Below, in pieces: positions 24,041 to 33,031 of a DNA stretch of 64,000 nt (its first letter is position 1; the number at the start of each line of letters is the position of its first letter). The translations under genes and the position numbers were made by a program. Under the pieces are notes generated by a model that did no database searches, was not told the origin of the DNA, and saw nothing but the letters and a program-made list of their open reading frames with translations. Source of the DNA: a virus. Location of the stretch: positions 31,584-95,583 of the IMG/VR virus record IMGVR_UViG_3300036800_000073; one strand, given 5' to 3'.

Positions 24041-24070
24041 TCGCAGGCAATCAGTGGCCGCACTTCCCTG

Positions 24071-24100
24071 AAAGGGCTCCTTCGGGAGCCTTTTCTATTT
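24071..24100 (+). terminator. rho-independent terminator between cement and capsid genes
   Basis: AAAGGGCTCC-TTCG-GGAGCCTTTT: a 10-bp stem (one G-U) with a UUCG loop, followed by TTTTCTATTT. Confidence 0.85.
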
Positions 24101-24134
24101 GGAACCCGCAGCTACACAAAGGAGAAACAAAGCA

Positions 24135-25160
24135 ATGACTCCCAAAGAGTATCAGCAGTCTCTTGCTGCCCTGCGAAGTGGTCAAGTGCTGTCGGATGCC
24201 GCGCAAGCGGCCACCGGCCAGACATTCTTGATGGCAGAGTTGAGCAAGCTCGATCCGGTGGTGCGTTTGCCATTGGAGAACTTCACCTATCTGCGGGATA
24301 TTCCGCTCGACAAGGGCGGCGGCTGGGTGATGAATCACATCGCACACAACGTTGACTTCCGCGGCCCACGCGATGCCGGGGCCGGATCGCAGACCAACGA
24401 TTCGCGCGTGATCGAATACAACGTCAACCAGGATACCTGGCCGGTGTACCCCTACCAGGTGCGTGTCCGCATTCCCATCGTGGAATCGCTGCGGATGGCA
24501 CAGGTAGGGCGTTCGCCGCAGGATCTGCTCGACAAGGGCGTGCGTGTCGATTATTCAAAGACGCTCGACACTCGTACTTATCAAGGCTTCCAAGGCGGCG
24601 TCAATGGTGGAACGAGCTATTATGGCCTGATCGGAAATCCGGCCGTCACCAATACCGCGCTGCCGGCGACGGGCACGGGCGGAACCCTGACGTGGAGCAC
24701 CAAGACCGCTGTGGCGATCTTGGGCGACTTCAATTTCATGGCTCTCACCATCTGGAATGCATCGGGAAATGCGCCGGGCGCGATGCCCACGCGATTCCTG
24801 GTGCCGCCCACGCAATGGGTCCTGCTCACGCAGCCCATGGCTGTGGTGGGCGGGCCTTCCGGATATGCGTCGATCCTTGACTACATCCAGAAGAATTATC
24901 TCGGCGCGGCCTTCGGCATCGTGCCGGAGATTTATCCGCTTCCGGAGTGGCTCGAAGGCGCGGGGCCCGGTCCGACACAGCTCATCATGGCCTACAAGTA
25001 CGACAAGGACTGCCTGTCGCTGGGCATTCCGCAGGAGATCACGCGTTTTGGCGCTCCGCCATCCATCGTGTCGGGCTGTTTCGAGTTCCTCTATTTGGCC
25101 AACATTGGAGTCGTCAAGGTCAACCGGCCTCAGACGGTCGGCGGCTTCTACGGCTGCTGA
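24135..25160 (+). CDS. major capsid protein (DUF2184-like)
   Basis: 341 residues, ATG at 24135 after AGGAGAAACAAAGCA. VRLPLENFTYLRDIPLDKGG with later YQVRVRIPIVESLRMAQVGR and a C-terminal FEFLYLANIGVVKV fit the DUF2184 capsid family of the HK97 fold. It lies directly after cement protein and terminator. This should be the most abundant virion protein. Confidence 0.8.
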   Translation: MTPKEYQQSLAALRSGQVLSDAAQAATGQTFLMAELSKLDPVVRLPLENFTYLRDIPLDKGGGWVMNHIAHNVDFRGPRDAGAGSQTNDSRVIEYNVNQDTWPVYPYQVRVRIPIVESLRMAQVGRSPQDLLDKGVRVDYSKTLDTRTYQGFQGGVNGGTSYYGLIGNPAVTNTALPATGTGGTLTWSTKTAVAILGDFNFMALTIWNASGNAPGAMPTRFLVPPTQWVLLTQPMAVVGGPSGYASILDYIQKNYLGAAFGIVPEIYPLPEWLEGAGPGPTQLIMAYKYDKDCLSLGIPQEITRFGAPPSIVSGCFEFLYLANIGVVKVNRPQTVGGFYGC

Positions 25161-25228
25161 ACGCTGAACATAACCCGGCTACGCATACCAGATGGGCCGG
25201 ACTCCGGCCCATCGAAAGGAAAATGTCC

Positions 25229-25462
25229 ATGCACATTTTGTCTCACCGCAATATCAATCTGCATTCCGCCTCGACCGATGGCGGCTTGATCCATATCGCC
25301 CAAGGAACGTCGAAAAGCGTGCCCGACGATGTGGCTGATCATCCCGGCTTCGCCATGCTGCTCAAGGCCGGTCATATCGTCAAGATCGCGCCTGCGGAAC
25401 CCGCAGCAGAATCCGACGCGGACAAGACGCCGAAAAGGCCCACAGGGAAAGAGAGCAAATAG
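25229..25462 (+). CDS. hypothetical protein, 77 aa
   Basis: MHILSHRNINLHSASTDGGL, a small beta-hairpin start, then DVADHPGFAMLLKAGHIVKI and a charged tail. AAGGA lies 8 nt before this ATG; an ATG two codons earlier is too close to it. Often a head-connector neighbour of unknown role. Confidence 0.6.
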   Translation: MHILSHRNINLHSASTDGGLIHIAQGTSKSVPDDVADHPGFAMLLKAGHIVKIAPAEPAAESDADKTPKRPTGKESK

Positions 25463-25465
25463 ATC

Positions 25466-26197
25466 ATGTGGCCAGACATCAACGGCTTCTATGCGATGCT
25501 GTATGGAGCCGGAGGGATTGACCTCAGCGCATTGACCTGCTGGCAATTCGGTAATGCCACAGGTGTAGTATTTTCTGGCAATCCCCCTTATACCGCAACG
25601 GACTTCTTAGGCTTCTATCCGAAATTCTTCGGGCCTCCGACTTCGGTATCTGGTCTTACCATCACACAAGGATCGGCGGTGGTCAGCGGCTTCGCCAGCA
25701 TCACCGGCCTAGCCGTGGGACAGCTTGTGGTGAATCCGAATTCGATTCCCAAGGACTCCCTCATCCTGTCGATTGACAGCGCGCACAACGCTGTGACGCT
25801 GACCAATGAGGCGACCAATGATGGCACCATCCTGACTATCTACGAAGCGCCGCCGATGCCGCTCGTGGTGCTTCTCTGGTATGTGTATCTGGCTCAGGCG
25901 AACATCAGCTCGCGGTGGTTCGTGAATGTCTGGCCTATGGCCATTGCCTATTTCATCGCGCATTTCTGCACGCTCTGGATGCGTTCGGAAACAGGGCCGA
26001 ATACAACACCTTCGCAGATCGTTACATCAGGACTAGAGAAAGGAATGCTGGTCGGAAAATCTGCCGGCGACGTAAGCGCCAGCGTTCAATTTCTTGAAGG
26101 CTATGACGAGTGGGGAAGCCTCAGGGAGACGTCATATGGTCAGCAGCTAGCCACTCTAGCGCGGTCGATCAATTGTGGCCCCATTTGGGTCAGATGA
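25466..26197 (+). CDS. head completion/adaptor protein (DUF4054-like) with inserted beta domain
   Basis: 243 residues. The helical core is split: FLGFYPKFFGPP near residue 50 and SSRWFVNVWPMAIAYFIAHF with KGMLVGKSAGDVSASVQFLE in the C-terminal half, as in DUF4054 connectors. Residues about 62-128 (LTITQGSAVVSGFASITGLA and onward) are an inserted beta domain resembling the one in the connector at 29454. Bridges portal to tail. Confidence 0.65.
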   Translation: MWPDINGFYAMLYGAGGIDLSALTCWQFGNATGVVFSGNPPYTATDFLGFYPKFFGPPTSVSGLTITQGSAVVSGFASITGLAVGQLVVNPNSIPKDSLILSIDSAHNAVTLTNEATNDGTILTIYEAPPMPLVVLLWYVYLAQANISSRWFVNVWPMAIAYFIAHFCTLWMRSETGPNTTPSQIVTSGLEKGMLVGKSAGDVSASVQFLEGYDEWGSLRETSYGQQLATLARSINCGPIWVR

Positions 26198-26212
26198 GTG
26201 AAAGAATGAACC

Positions 26213-26934
26213 ATGATCGGCCTCATTTATCGCATTCTATTGCCAGCCACCGGCAAATCGTATATCGGCCAAACGCAACGAGAAGTGCAAATTAGATTTG
26301 AAGAGCATTGCCGCGATGGTAGATGCCCGATCAATCGAGCGTTGAAGAAATATGGGCGCGATGCGGCAACAGTGACGATTTTAGACACGGCGGAGTCCGT
26401 CGATGAACTGAATGCAAAAGAGATGTTATGGATCGGCCACTTCGATTCAGTGAAGCCCCACGGCTATAACTTGACCGCTGGTGGGGAAGGAAACAAAAAG
26501 GCTTCCGATGAGACTAGAAGAAAGATGTCGGATGCGGCAAAGATTAGAAACGCCCGCCCGGAAATAAAGGCGCAACAATCTAAAGCGATGAGCGCGCGCA
26601 TGGAAGGAAATCAGTTGCGTCGTGGTATGACCCTGACCGAGCAACACAGAATGGCCATATCTAAATGGGCTAGAGCGCGTCCTCCTTGTCTCTTGAGGCT
26701 AAGCAGAGAATCTCAAGAGCAAGACGAGGAAAGGCGCGGCCAGATTTGGCGGCGTTGAACAAGTCGCGCACCGGAATCGCGCTGACTCCTGAACACCGAA
26801 GCAAGCTATTACGCAAAGGTACATTCGAAAGTGAGTCGGATGATGGTGAGCGCAGAGTGGATGATCGGCGTCGAAAGCACGATAAGTGGGAGTCGCCACA
26901 TGGTCGATTGGGCATTGTTTTCGAACCAAGCTGA
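26213..26934 (+). pseudogene. GIY-YIG homing endonuclease, frame broken in the C-terminal part
   Basis: The first frame (26213-26758) has LIYRILLPATGKSYIGQTQR, the GIY-YIG centre, and HGYNLTAGGEGNKKASDETR followed by NUMOD3-like repeats. Near 26680 the repeats continue in the -1 frame (SLEAKQRISRARRGKARPDL, LTPEHRSKL) up to 26934. It sits as an extra gene between two connector genes, typical of a free-standing homing enzyme. The break is either decay or sequence error; the nuclease domain itself is intact. Confidence 0.75.
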
Positions 26935-27031
26935 GGCCACTGCTCAGGCTCAGGCGGCGAGTGGGCCAAATAATAATTATGTTGTCGAACCGGTAACCGT
27001 GATAACTTACACTCCGCTGGAGAATAGCTGA
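26900..27031 (+). CDS. small protein, 43 aa
   Basis: GGGAGTCGCCAC precedes the ATG; MVDWALFSNQAEATAQAQAA then NNNYVVEPVTVITYTPLENS. Small proteins of this form recur in connector regions. The Asn triplet is encoded by palindrome copy 7. Confidence 0.5.
   Translation: MVDWALFSNQAEATAQAQAASGPNNNYVVEPVTVITYTPLENS
26970..26980. repeat. ATAATNATTAT palindrome, copy 7 (exact)
   Basis: ATAATAATTAT inside the 43-aa gene, encoding Asn-Asn-Tyr. Confidence 0.55.
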
Positions 27032-27040
27032 TGGGACGGG

Positions 27041-27484
27041 ATGATGCATTCCGATCTGAGGCAGCAAGCGCCATGGCCATCTGCGTTAGAAGGTCTGGTC
27101 AAGCGGCTGCGCTACAAAGATGGCTGGTGCTTCACGCTGGACACCATCGACCGTGGACAAGGCAGCGTGGGCGTGACCTTGGTGATCAACATCCGCGTGC
27201 CCGATAGTTATGAGAGCGGGCATAAGATCTGCGTGAACCACTATATGATCGTGCCCGCCGCCGCTTACGATCAGCGATCATGGACGCGCTGGCTGATTGA
27301 CCAGATACTGCTCGTCGAACAGCATGAAGCCTGCGAGTTCTTTTTGATCGGCGACGAACGGCCCTTTGCGCCAAATCATGGCCCAGGCCGTGATCCTTAT
27401 ACCATCATGGATCAGGGATTGCAGGTGGATGCGGAAACTACATTTCGCGGCGAACTATTCGGAAAAAGCGCCGTCAAGGATTGA
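27041..27484 (+). CDS. hypothetical connector-region protein, 147 aa
   Basis: LVKRLRYKDGWCFTLDTIDR and DQILLVEQHEACEFFLIGDE; a mixed alpha/beta protein of a type found in connector regions of contractile-tail phages. No role known. Confidence 0.55.
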   Translation: MMHSDLRQQAPWPSALEGLVKRLRYKDGWCFTLDTIDRGQGSVGVTLVINIRVPDSYESGHKICVNHYMIVPAAAYDQRSWTRWLIDQILLVEQHEACEFFLIGDERPFAPNHGPGRDPYTIMDQGLQVDAETTFRGELFGKSAVKD

Positions 27485-27485
27485 G

Positions 27486-27689
27486 ATGCGTCATCGATTC
27501 GATGAGGACGAACCCGATCCACGCTGGAATCAGCGCGACATCGCAGCGTGGCTGTTGAAGCATGGGAGCACCGATGGGATTCACGGCCAGCTTCGAACGG
27601 ATAAGCCAAAGCCAGATTCTCAAGCAACGGCTCAACATGCTGGCCGCGAAAGCAGTGTATGTGGGGATTCCAGCATCGTCGGCCAATGA
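27486..27689 (+). CDS. possible small protein, 67 aa
   Basis: MRHRFDEDEPDPRWNQRDIA after AAGGATTGAG. The first 30 residues look coding; the rest overlaps the next gene by 116 bp and may be spurious. Without it an 89-bp gap remains. Confidence 0.4.
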   Translation: MRHRFDEDEPDPRWNQRDIAAWLLKHGSTDGIHGQLRTDKPKPDSQATAQHAGRESSVCGDSSIVGQ

Positions 27690-28431
27690 TCGCAGCAAGA
27701 AGCTGCTGTCGATGGCCGGAACGTTGACCGGCAAGAGCACGACCAGCCGCAAACGGAAAGGCATTCTCGAACGCGCTGCAGACCGCAAGATCACCAATGC
27801 TGAGTTGCTCTTTATTTTCAGCAAAGGATCGCCGATCCGCAATCAGCCACCGCGCCCGGTTCTGGAGCCTGCCATCGAAGCCGATGGCAACCGCCAGGCT
27901 ATCGCGGCGGAGCTGGCGGCGGCGACCAAAGCTACGATGGATGGGGAGACGGGAGAAGCTACCCGGAGGCTCAAGCGGGCCGGTGTTGTGGGTGCGAATG
28001 CGGCGCGCGGATGGTTTACCGATGTCCGCAACGGTTGGGCGCAGAATGCTCCCTCCACCATTCGCGCAAAGCTGGAGAAGATGCGTAGCGGCAAGAAACA
28101 AAATCAGGCGTTCGCCATCCTCGACGCGGCGCAGACCGGCGCGAGGATGCCGCAGGTGGGACAGAATCCGCTTCTCGATTCGATCAATACGCCGGGCGTC
28201 GATACGGGCGCAATGCGAGCGGCCATTACCTGGGTCCTAAAAAATGACACCACCACAACAAACAGTGAACCCGCTCCTAAAAAAACCACCGGCCCGAGCA
28301 ATACCGGGGGAATGGACACCGGGGCCGCGCCTACTGCCCAAGCGGGGGCTAACGAGATTCTTGGAGAGGCTGTCGAGGGCATTGAAGCGGCTGGCGAGGG
28401 TTTAGCCGAAGGCGGCGCAATGTTGCTCTAA
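27574..28431 (+). CDS. neck/tail completion-like protein (HK97 gp10-like)
   Basis: 285 residues. KAVYVGIPASSANDRSKKLL, ITNAELLFIFSKGSPIRNQP and PRPVLEPAIE follow the pattern of gp10-like neck proteins (the NAELAxIHExGSPxxxIPARPF type). The C-terminal 60 residues are low-complexity Thr/Gly/Ala. GGGAGCACCG precedes the ATG. An adaptor at the head-tail junction is inferred. Confidence 0.6.
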   Translation: MGFTASFERISQSQILKQRLNMLAAKAVYVGIPASSANDRSKKLLSMAGTLTGKSTTSRKRKGILERAADRKITNAELLFIFSKGSPIRNQPPRPVLEPAIEADGNRQAIAAELAAATKATMDGETGEATRRLKRAGVVGANAARGWFTDVRNGWAQNAPSTIRAKLEKMRSGKKQNQAFAILDAAQTGARMPQVGQNPLLDSINTPGVDTGAMRAAITWVLKNDTTTTNSEPAPKKTTGPSNTGGMDTGAAPTAQAGANEILGEAVEGIEAAGEGLAEGGAMLL

Positions 28432-28446
28432 CCGGGGAGTCTGCGG

Positions 28447-29022
28447 ATGAAGCGAACTGCGCCGATCCGCCGCACTCCTCTCCGTCGCTACACGCCGATT
28501 CGCAAGCGCAGACCGGGCACGCGTCGCGGCCAGCCAACGGCCGCAGACAAAAAGATACTGCGCGATGTTATCTATCAACTCTCCGGTGGATGCTGCGAAC
28601 TTCGACTGCACAAGAATTGCAGCGGGGCTCGCCTATTGCCTTCCGAGGGCAGCATCTTCGAACGCTGGCACCTGGTTCACATGAGGGGCAAGCGGCGCTT
28701 TGGATGGCCCATCGAAGGCGAGCAGAGGATGAGGGGCGGCTGCTATTGGTGCCATATTGTAGCCATGCATCAGCAGGCATTGAAGCCGGAGGCATTGGGA
28801 ATGACCGTCGAAACACTACATGCACCGCATGGCACGTCGTTAGTTCCTGGAGCGCCGCGCAAGCCCCATCGGTGGCGCTTCTATCCTTCGCGTAGCGACG
28901 GAGGCATGGAACCGACTGATCCAATCTCCGTCTGCGAAGTGTGCGGCCATGAGTATCAAGGTGAGCATGAGTATCAAGGTGAGGATGACGATACGACATG
29001 CCCACCATCCGCGAGGTCGTGA
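28447..29022 (+). CDS. HNH-like endonuclease of phage type
   Basis: 191 residues. GCCELRLHKNCSGARLLPSE, WHLVHMRGKRRFGW and GCYWCHIVAMHQQ match a phage HNH family with modified motifs. A duplicated EYQGEHEYQGE lies near the C terminus with CEVCGHE. Inserted within the connector genes and probably dispensable for the particle. Confidence 0.65.
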   Translation: MKRTAPIRRTPLRRYTPIRKRRPGTRRGQPTAADKKILRDVIYQLSGGCCELRLHKNCSGARLLPSEGSIFERWHLVHMRGKRRFGWPIEGEQRMRGGCYWCHIVAMHQQALKPEALGMTVETLHAPHGTSLVPGAPRKPHRWRFYPSRSDGGMEPTDPISVCEVCGHEYQGEHEYQGEDDDTTCPPSARS

Positions 29023-29025
29023 TTC

Positions 29026-29397
29026 ATGTCCGAGATCGATCTGTCCGAAGTAGTCAATGATTCCACGCTCGCCGAAGAGTACACCATTCAACGCTTGACC
29101 GGCAGCTTTCAGTTTGGCGGCTTTGTACCCACGACCACCAGCATTTCCGGCTATGGCGTCGTCTCCGTGGCTACTGAAGAAGACTTGCAGATGGTTCCTG
29201 AAGGCGACCGCGTAACGGGGTCGATGGTCTTCCACTCCGAGCAGCGCATTTATGAAACGCAACTCGACGCCAACGGATCGCAAAAGATCAGCGACCAGAT
29301 CATCTGGAACTACCAGCTTTACCGCATTCTTCACGTCGGGCCATATCCGAACCGCAATTACTGGAAAGCTATCGGCGCGCGGATGTCTGGACGTTAA
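29026..29397 (+). CDS. head-tail connector-region protein, 123 aa
   Basis: MSEIDLSEVVNDSTLAEEYT, then SGYGVVSVATEEDLQMVPEG and IIWNYQLYRILHVGPYPNRN. This matches the small proteins that precede the tail terminator in Mu-like and Pam3-like phages. Exact place in the particle unknown. Confidence 0.6.
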   Translation: MSEIDLSEVVNDSTLAEEYTIQRLTGSFQFGGFVPTTTSISGYGVVSVATEEDLQMVPEGDRVTGSMVFHSEQRIYETQLDANGSQKISDQIIWNYQLYRILHVGPYPNRNYWKAIGARMSGR

Positions 29398-29406
29398 AAC
29401 TTTGAG

Positions 29407-29441
29407 CGCGGGCTGACCTTGACGGGCCGGCCCGATTTTTT
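29407..29441 (+). terminator. probable terminator before the tail terminator gene
   Basis: CGGGC and GCCCG arms, with a CGGGCCGGCCCG palindrome, followed directly by a run of six T. Confidence 0.5.
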
Positions 29442-29453
29442 CCGGGGGTAGGC

Positions 29454-30266
29454 ATGACGACTACTACCTATCCGGACGGATCCCAGCTCACTTCGACGGC
29501 GCTCACCGATGATCAGATACAGACGGCGCTCCAACATGCGACGTGCCAGATGCTGGGCATTCTGGATCAGCCGTGGAACGTAAGCTTCACGCTCACCAAT
29601 GGGATCGCAGACGCTGGAGTGTCAAGCCTGCTCAATCTTTATCCCGGCCAGGTCGTCGCCTGTGCGGGAGTTCCGGCAGGAACGATCCTGACTGGATTTG
29701 GCGTCGGCAATAGAGTGATCCTGAGTGCGGCGGCAACCGAGAGCGGCACATTCGCAGGCAATGTCACCGATCCTGCAGCACCAGCCAAGGTCCGCATCGG
29801 CTGGCAGAAGCAAGGCCAGCCGGGATGGGGAATCGACGACGATACGTGCATCATTCGCTGCACGACAGTCGATTCCGATTTCGGAAGGATGCGCGACATA
29901 ACGCGCACGGCGGGCGCGACAACCATCACCGAAACCGATGTCTTCACCAGAGCGTGGCGCACGTTCTGGACGTTCTATGGGCCGAACAGCCTGAACCGAG
30001 CGCGAGCGGCGCGATCCGCGCTGGCCAAGATACCGTTCATCGATGATCTGCTGGCCCAAAACAATCTTTATGTAGACCCCTCGATCAGCGAGCCCCTTCG
30101 CGTACCCGAAGAGTTCCAAGGGGAATGGTGGGAGCGCGTCGATTTGTTCGCGTTGTTCAACGAAGAGATCACCGAAACCTTCGTCGTCAACGCTGTCGCA
30201 TCGGTCGAAATCATCGGCTCGACCGAAGCCGGGCCATTTACCGATTTCACCGTATCACTTCCTTGA
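29454..30266 (+). CDS. phage neck/tail terminator protein (gp12-like) with inserted beta domain
   Basis: 270 residues. KVRIGWQKQGQPGWGIDDDT, FYGPNSLNRARAARSAL and VPEEFQGEWWERVDL are the hallmark segments of the gp12-like neck terminator family. Residues about 42-110 (FTLTNGIADAGVSSLLNLYP, GQVVACAGVPAGTILTGFGV) are an insertion like that in the connector at 25466. It caps the tail before head joining. Confidence 0.7.
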   Translation: MTTTTYPDGSQLTSTALTDDQIQTALQHATCQMLGILDQPWNVSFTLTNGIADAGVSSLLNLYPGQVVACAGVPAGTILTGFGVGNRVILSAAATESGTFAGNVTDPAAPAKVRIGWQKQGQPGWGIDDDTCIIRCTTVDSDFGRMRDITRTAGATTITETDVFTRAWRTFWTFYGPNSLNRARAARSALAKIPFIDDLLAQNNLYVDPSISEPLRVPEEFQGEWWERVDLFALFNEEITETFVVNAVASVEIIGSTEAGPFTDFTVSLP

Positions 30267-30278
30267 AGGAGTCAGCTT

Positions 30279-31931
30279 ATGGCCACCAATCCGCAGCCGT
30301 TGTCGATTATCGCCGATGTAACTATCGTTGTGGACTCTCCTGCGGTGAACGGGCCTCCGTTCAACCAGGGACTCTTTATCGGCACCAGCAGCGCCATCCC
30401 GAGCTATGGCGTCAATCCTCGCGTTCGGAAGTATCTGGCGGCAACGTATGTCACCGCCATGCTCGCGGACGGCTATACGCTGACCTCGCCCGAATTCATC
30501 TGTATGCAGATCTATTTCTCGCAGTCTCCGCAGCCGCAGGCGGGCTGGGCGGGACGACAGGATCTGACAGCCATCCAGTCAGCGGTGCCAAGCGGCCGCA
30601 CCGTGATCGACGGCGCGATGTCGTCGGTCACCGATCCCACGTTTCTGGATTCGGTCACTGCCGACTTCCAAGATGGCGATGTGGGAGCCCAGGTCATCGT
30701 TGTAGGCGCGGGCGTGGCGGGCGTGGATCTGGTCACCACCATTGCCTCCGTCACCAGCACTACCGAGGCCATACTAACGGTTGGAGCCTCAACGACGGTA
30801 GCGGGCGCGGTAGCGGAGATCGGAGCCTACGGCAAGAATTACAAAGTGGGCGATCAGGTCGGCGTCACGCAAGGCGGCGCATCGTTCGGTGTGCTGACTG
30901 TGGCCACCATCGGGCCGGATGGCCAAGTGCTCACGCTCAACACGGCCTTTGGCAAGCAGGGGACCGGCTATGCGATAGCCAGCGGCGTGGCTACGACAGG
31001 CGGGAGCGGAACCGGCCTAGACATCAACATCACCGCCATCGGCGAAACTCCGCTTCAAGCGGCGATTGCCTGCCGCGCGGCCTCACCGTCCTGGTATGCC
31101 TTCATGTGCACCAGCGAAACAACCTCGGATGTCGAGGCGATCTCCGCCTGGGTGCTTTCGCAGATCGGCACCTACTATCTTGCGACGACGCAGGATGTGG
31201 CATCGCTCAATGGCACCACGCCGAGTCTTCTGAGCGTTCTGTTCGGCGCGAGCAGCAAGCGGACCTGGGTCCAGTGGGCGAGCACGCAAAGCGGACTCTA
31301 TCCCAACCAGATTTACTTTACTGCCGCGGTGATGGGATGCGCTATGGCGGCGAACACGCAACTTGCCGGCTCCGCTTACAGCATGAAGTTCTCGGCGGGC
31401 GTCCCTCTCGCCGGTGTCTATGTGGAGCCACTGACCGCCGCGCAGATCGCGAACATCGAAGGCCCGGACACGGATACCGGACCCAACGGGAACCTGTTCA
31501 TCAACTATGCCAATTCCTTCAATGTGCTCGAACAAGGGACGAGTTGTGCATCCGGCCAATTCTTCGACGAGATCCTGAATCTCGACATTCTGGCTTCGAA
31601 CATTCAGTACAACATCCTGAATGTGCTTTCAACGCTGCCCAAGGTTCCGCAGACGGAGCCAGGCCAAGCCCAGCTTGAGCAGGCCGTGAAAGCCGCCCTT
31701 GCTCTATCGGCCTCGACCGGCTTTGTTGCGCCTGGCATCTGGCAGGGCCGAACCGTGCTGGGACTGACGCCTGGTACGCCACTGCCGCAAGGCTACCTGG
31801 TGCAGTCTCCGAAATACTCCACGCAAAGCTCCGCTGACCGGCAGCTACGCAAGGCGATGCCGATCTATGTGTGCCTGATCGAGGCCGGGGCCGTGCACTT
31901 TGTCGTGATCAGCGTATTGGTTCAGCGGTAA
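30279..31931 (+). CDS. tail sheath protein (DUF3383-like) with inserted domains
   Basis: 550 residues. The start (PLSIIADVTIVVDSPAVNGP, then FNQGLFIGTSSAIPSYGVN) and the C-terminal half fit the DUF3383 sheath family. Between about residues 115 and 255 there are two inserted beta modules: DFQDGDVGAQVIVVGAGVAG and YKVGDQVGVTQGGASFGVLT with TGGSGTGLDINITAIGE; the second type recurs in the baseplate protein at 43407. GGAG precedes the ATG. The contractile sheath defines this as a myovirus-like phage. Confidence 0.8.
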   Translation: MATNPQPLSIIADVTIVVDSPAVNGPPFNQGLFIGTSSAIPSYGVNPRVRKYLAATYVTAMLADGYTLTSPEFICMQIYFSQSPQPQAGWAGRQDLTAIQSAVPSGRTVIDGAMSSVTDPTFLDSVTADFQDGDVGAQVIVVGAGVAGVDLVTTIASVTSTTEAILTVGASTTVAGAVAEIGAYGKNYKVGDQVGVTQGGASFGVLTVATIGPDGQVLTLNTAFGKQGTGYAIASGVATTGGSGTGLDINITAIGETPLQAAIACRAASPSWYAFMCTSETTSDVEAISAWVLSQIGTYYLATTQDVASLNGTTPSLLSVLFGASSKRTWVQWASTQSGLYPNQIYFTAAVMGCAMAANTQLAGSAYSMKFSAGVPLAGVYVEPLTAAQIANIEGPDTDTGPNGNLFINYANSFNVLEQGTSCASGQFFDEILNLDILASNIQYNILNVLSTLPKVPQTEPGQAQLEQAVKAALALSASTGFVAPGIWQGRTVLGLTPGTPLPQGYLVQSPKYSTQSSADRQLRKAMPIYVCLIEAGAVHFVVISVLVQR

Positions 31932-32004
31932 ACAACGACGTTTTTCACGGGTCGGCCTTATTTAGGCTTGCGCCACAACAAGCGCGATCAGGAAAGGGCG
32001 AATC

Positions 32005-32445
32005 ATGAGTACCTACGCATTCAAGAATATCGTCGGCAGCTTCACGCACCCGGATGTGGGGCTCTATGCTTTCGCGGGACAGATCGGCGTCAAGCAAATG
32101 ACGATTACCAATTCAGTGGAACGCGGCATGATCGATGTCGCTTCCGATGGCGCAATCATGGTCAGCTATGTGGCCGGGGCAAATGGCACCATTGACATCG
32201 AAATGCAGCAGCAAAGTAGCCTGCACGAGTTCTTGACAACGTGGGCGAATACCGTCTTCACGCTGGCCGACAACGGGGATGCCTCGAACTTCGCAGCGGC
32301 GGCAATCCTGATTAAAGACTTGCTGACCGGACAATCGAAGAGCCTTACCGGCGTCTTCCCGGTCAAGATTCCGGATGTGCCATACGGTCACGCTGGCGCC
32401 ACCCTGACCTGGAGAATGCTGGCCGCAGAAGTTGTGAGCCAGTAA
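32005..32445 (+). CDS. tail tube protein (DUF3277-like)
   Basis: 146 residues: YAFKNIVGSFTHPDVGLYAF, TITNSVERGMIDVASDGAIM and a C-terminal PVKIPDVPYGHAGATLTWRM. It follows the sheath gene directly and has the size and pattern of DUF3277 tube proteins. Confidence 0.8.
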   Translation: MSTYAFKNIVGSFTHPDVGLYAFAGQIGVKQMTITNSVERGMIDVASDGAIMVSYVAGANGTIDIEMQQQSSLHEFLTTWANTVFTLADNGDASNFAAAAILIKDLLTGQSKSLTGVFPVKIPDVPYGHAGATLTWRMLAAEVVSQ

Positions 32446-32447
32446 GC

Positions 32448-32630
32448 ATGGCTTCGCAGATCCCCAATCTGACACTCGGCGATTGCTCCTGCGAAGGGGA
32501 GCATGAGTGTTTCCATTGCGATCAGAAGTTACCGGACTGGACGCCGGTCTATCTCGAAGGAGACGTTGTGATCGCACATTGCCCGGAGTGTGGCGGGCTC
32601 ACGCCCATGCCGCTTGTCGAAACTAACTAA
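32448..32630 (+). CDS. zinc-ribbon protein, 60 aa
   Basis: CSCEGEHECFHCDQ and HCPECGG give two Cys pairs. Placed between tube and tail-assembly genes; function unknown. Confidence 0.55.
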   Translation: MASQIPNLTLGDCSCEGEHECFHCDQKLPDWTPVYLEGDVVIAHCPECGGLTPMPLVETN

Positions 32631-32642
32631 CCGGAGGTCCAC

Positions 32643-33011
32643 ATGCCAAAAGCGAAACTGCAACCAGTCAATCTCGGGTCGATTGCGCGGGGCGCGGCCA
32701 TGGAATTGTTCGAGCTGGAGATTGCGCGAATCGCCGCCAACATCAACGATCGATCCACTTCCGCCACCGCGACGCGAGAGATCGTGCTGCGCTTCAAATT
32801 CAAGCCTGATCTGGACCGGCACATTGTCGAAGTAGACACATCGTCGAGCAGCAAGATCGCGCCCATCGCCAATCATGCCAGCCGCGCTTATCTGGGCCGG
32901 GATGAGGCCGGCAAGGTCTATGTGTTCGACCAGGACCCGCGCCAGGAAATGCTATTTGAACCGCCAGCCGAAGAGGACAACAACGTAGTCGCCTTCAACC
33001 AAACCGCCTAA
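32643..33011 (+). CDS. conserved tail-region protein, 122 aa
   Basis: GSIARGAAMELFELEIARIA and NINDRSTSATATREIVLRFK; a helix followed by a beta-hairpin. Proteins of this kind lie near tail tube genes in related phages. GGAGGTCC precedes the ATG. Confidence 0.55.
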   Translation: MPKAKLQPVNLGSIARGAAMELFELEIARIAANINDRSTSATATREIVLRFKFKPDLDRHIVEVDTSSSSKIAPIANHASRAYLGRDEAGKVYVFDQDPRQEMLFEPPAEEDNNVVAFNQTA

Positions 33012-33031
33012 CAACCGATGGAGGTCGGAAA

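Noticed and set aside
30125-31678. Plus-strand open frame of 517 aa
   Set aside because: Cys/Arg/His-rich shadow of the sheath gene in another frame.
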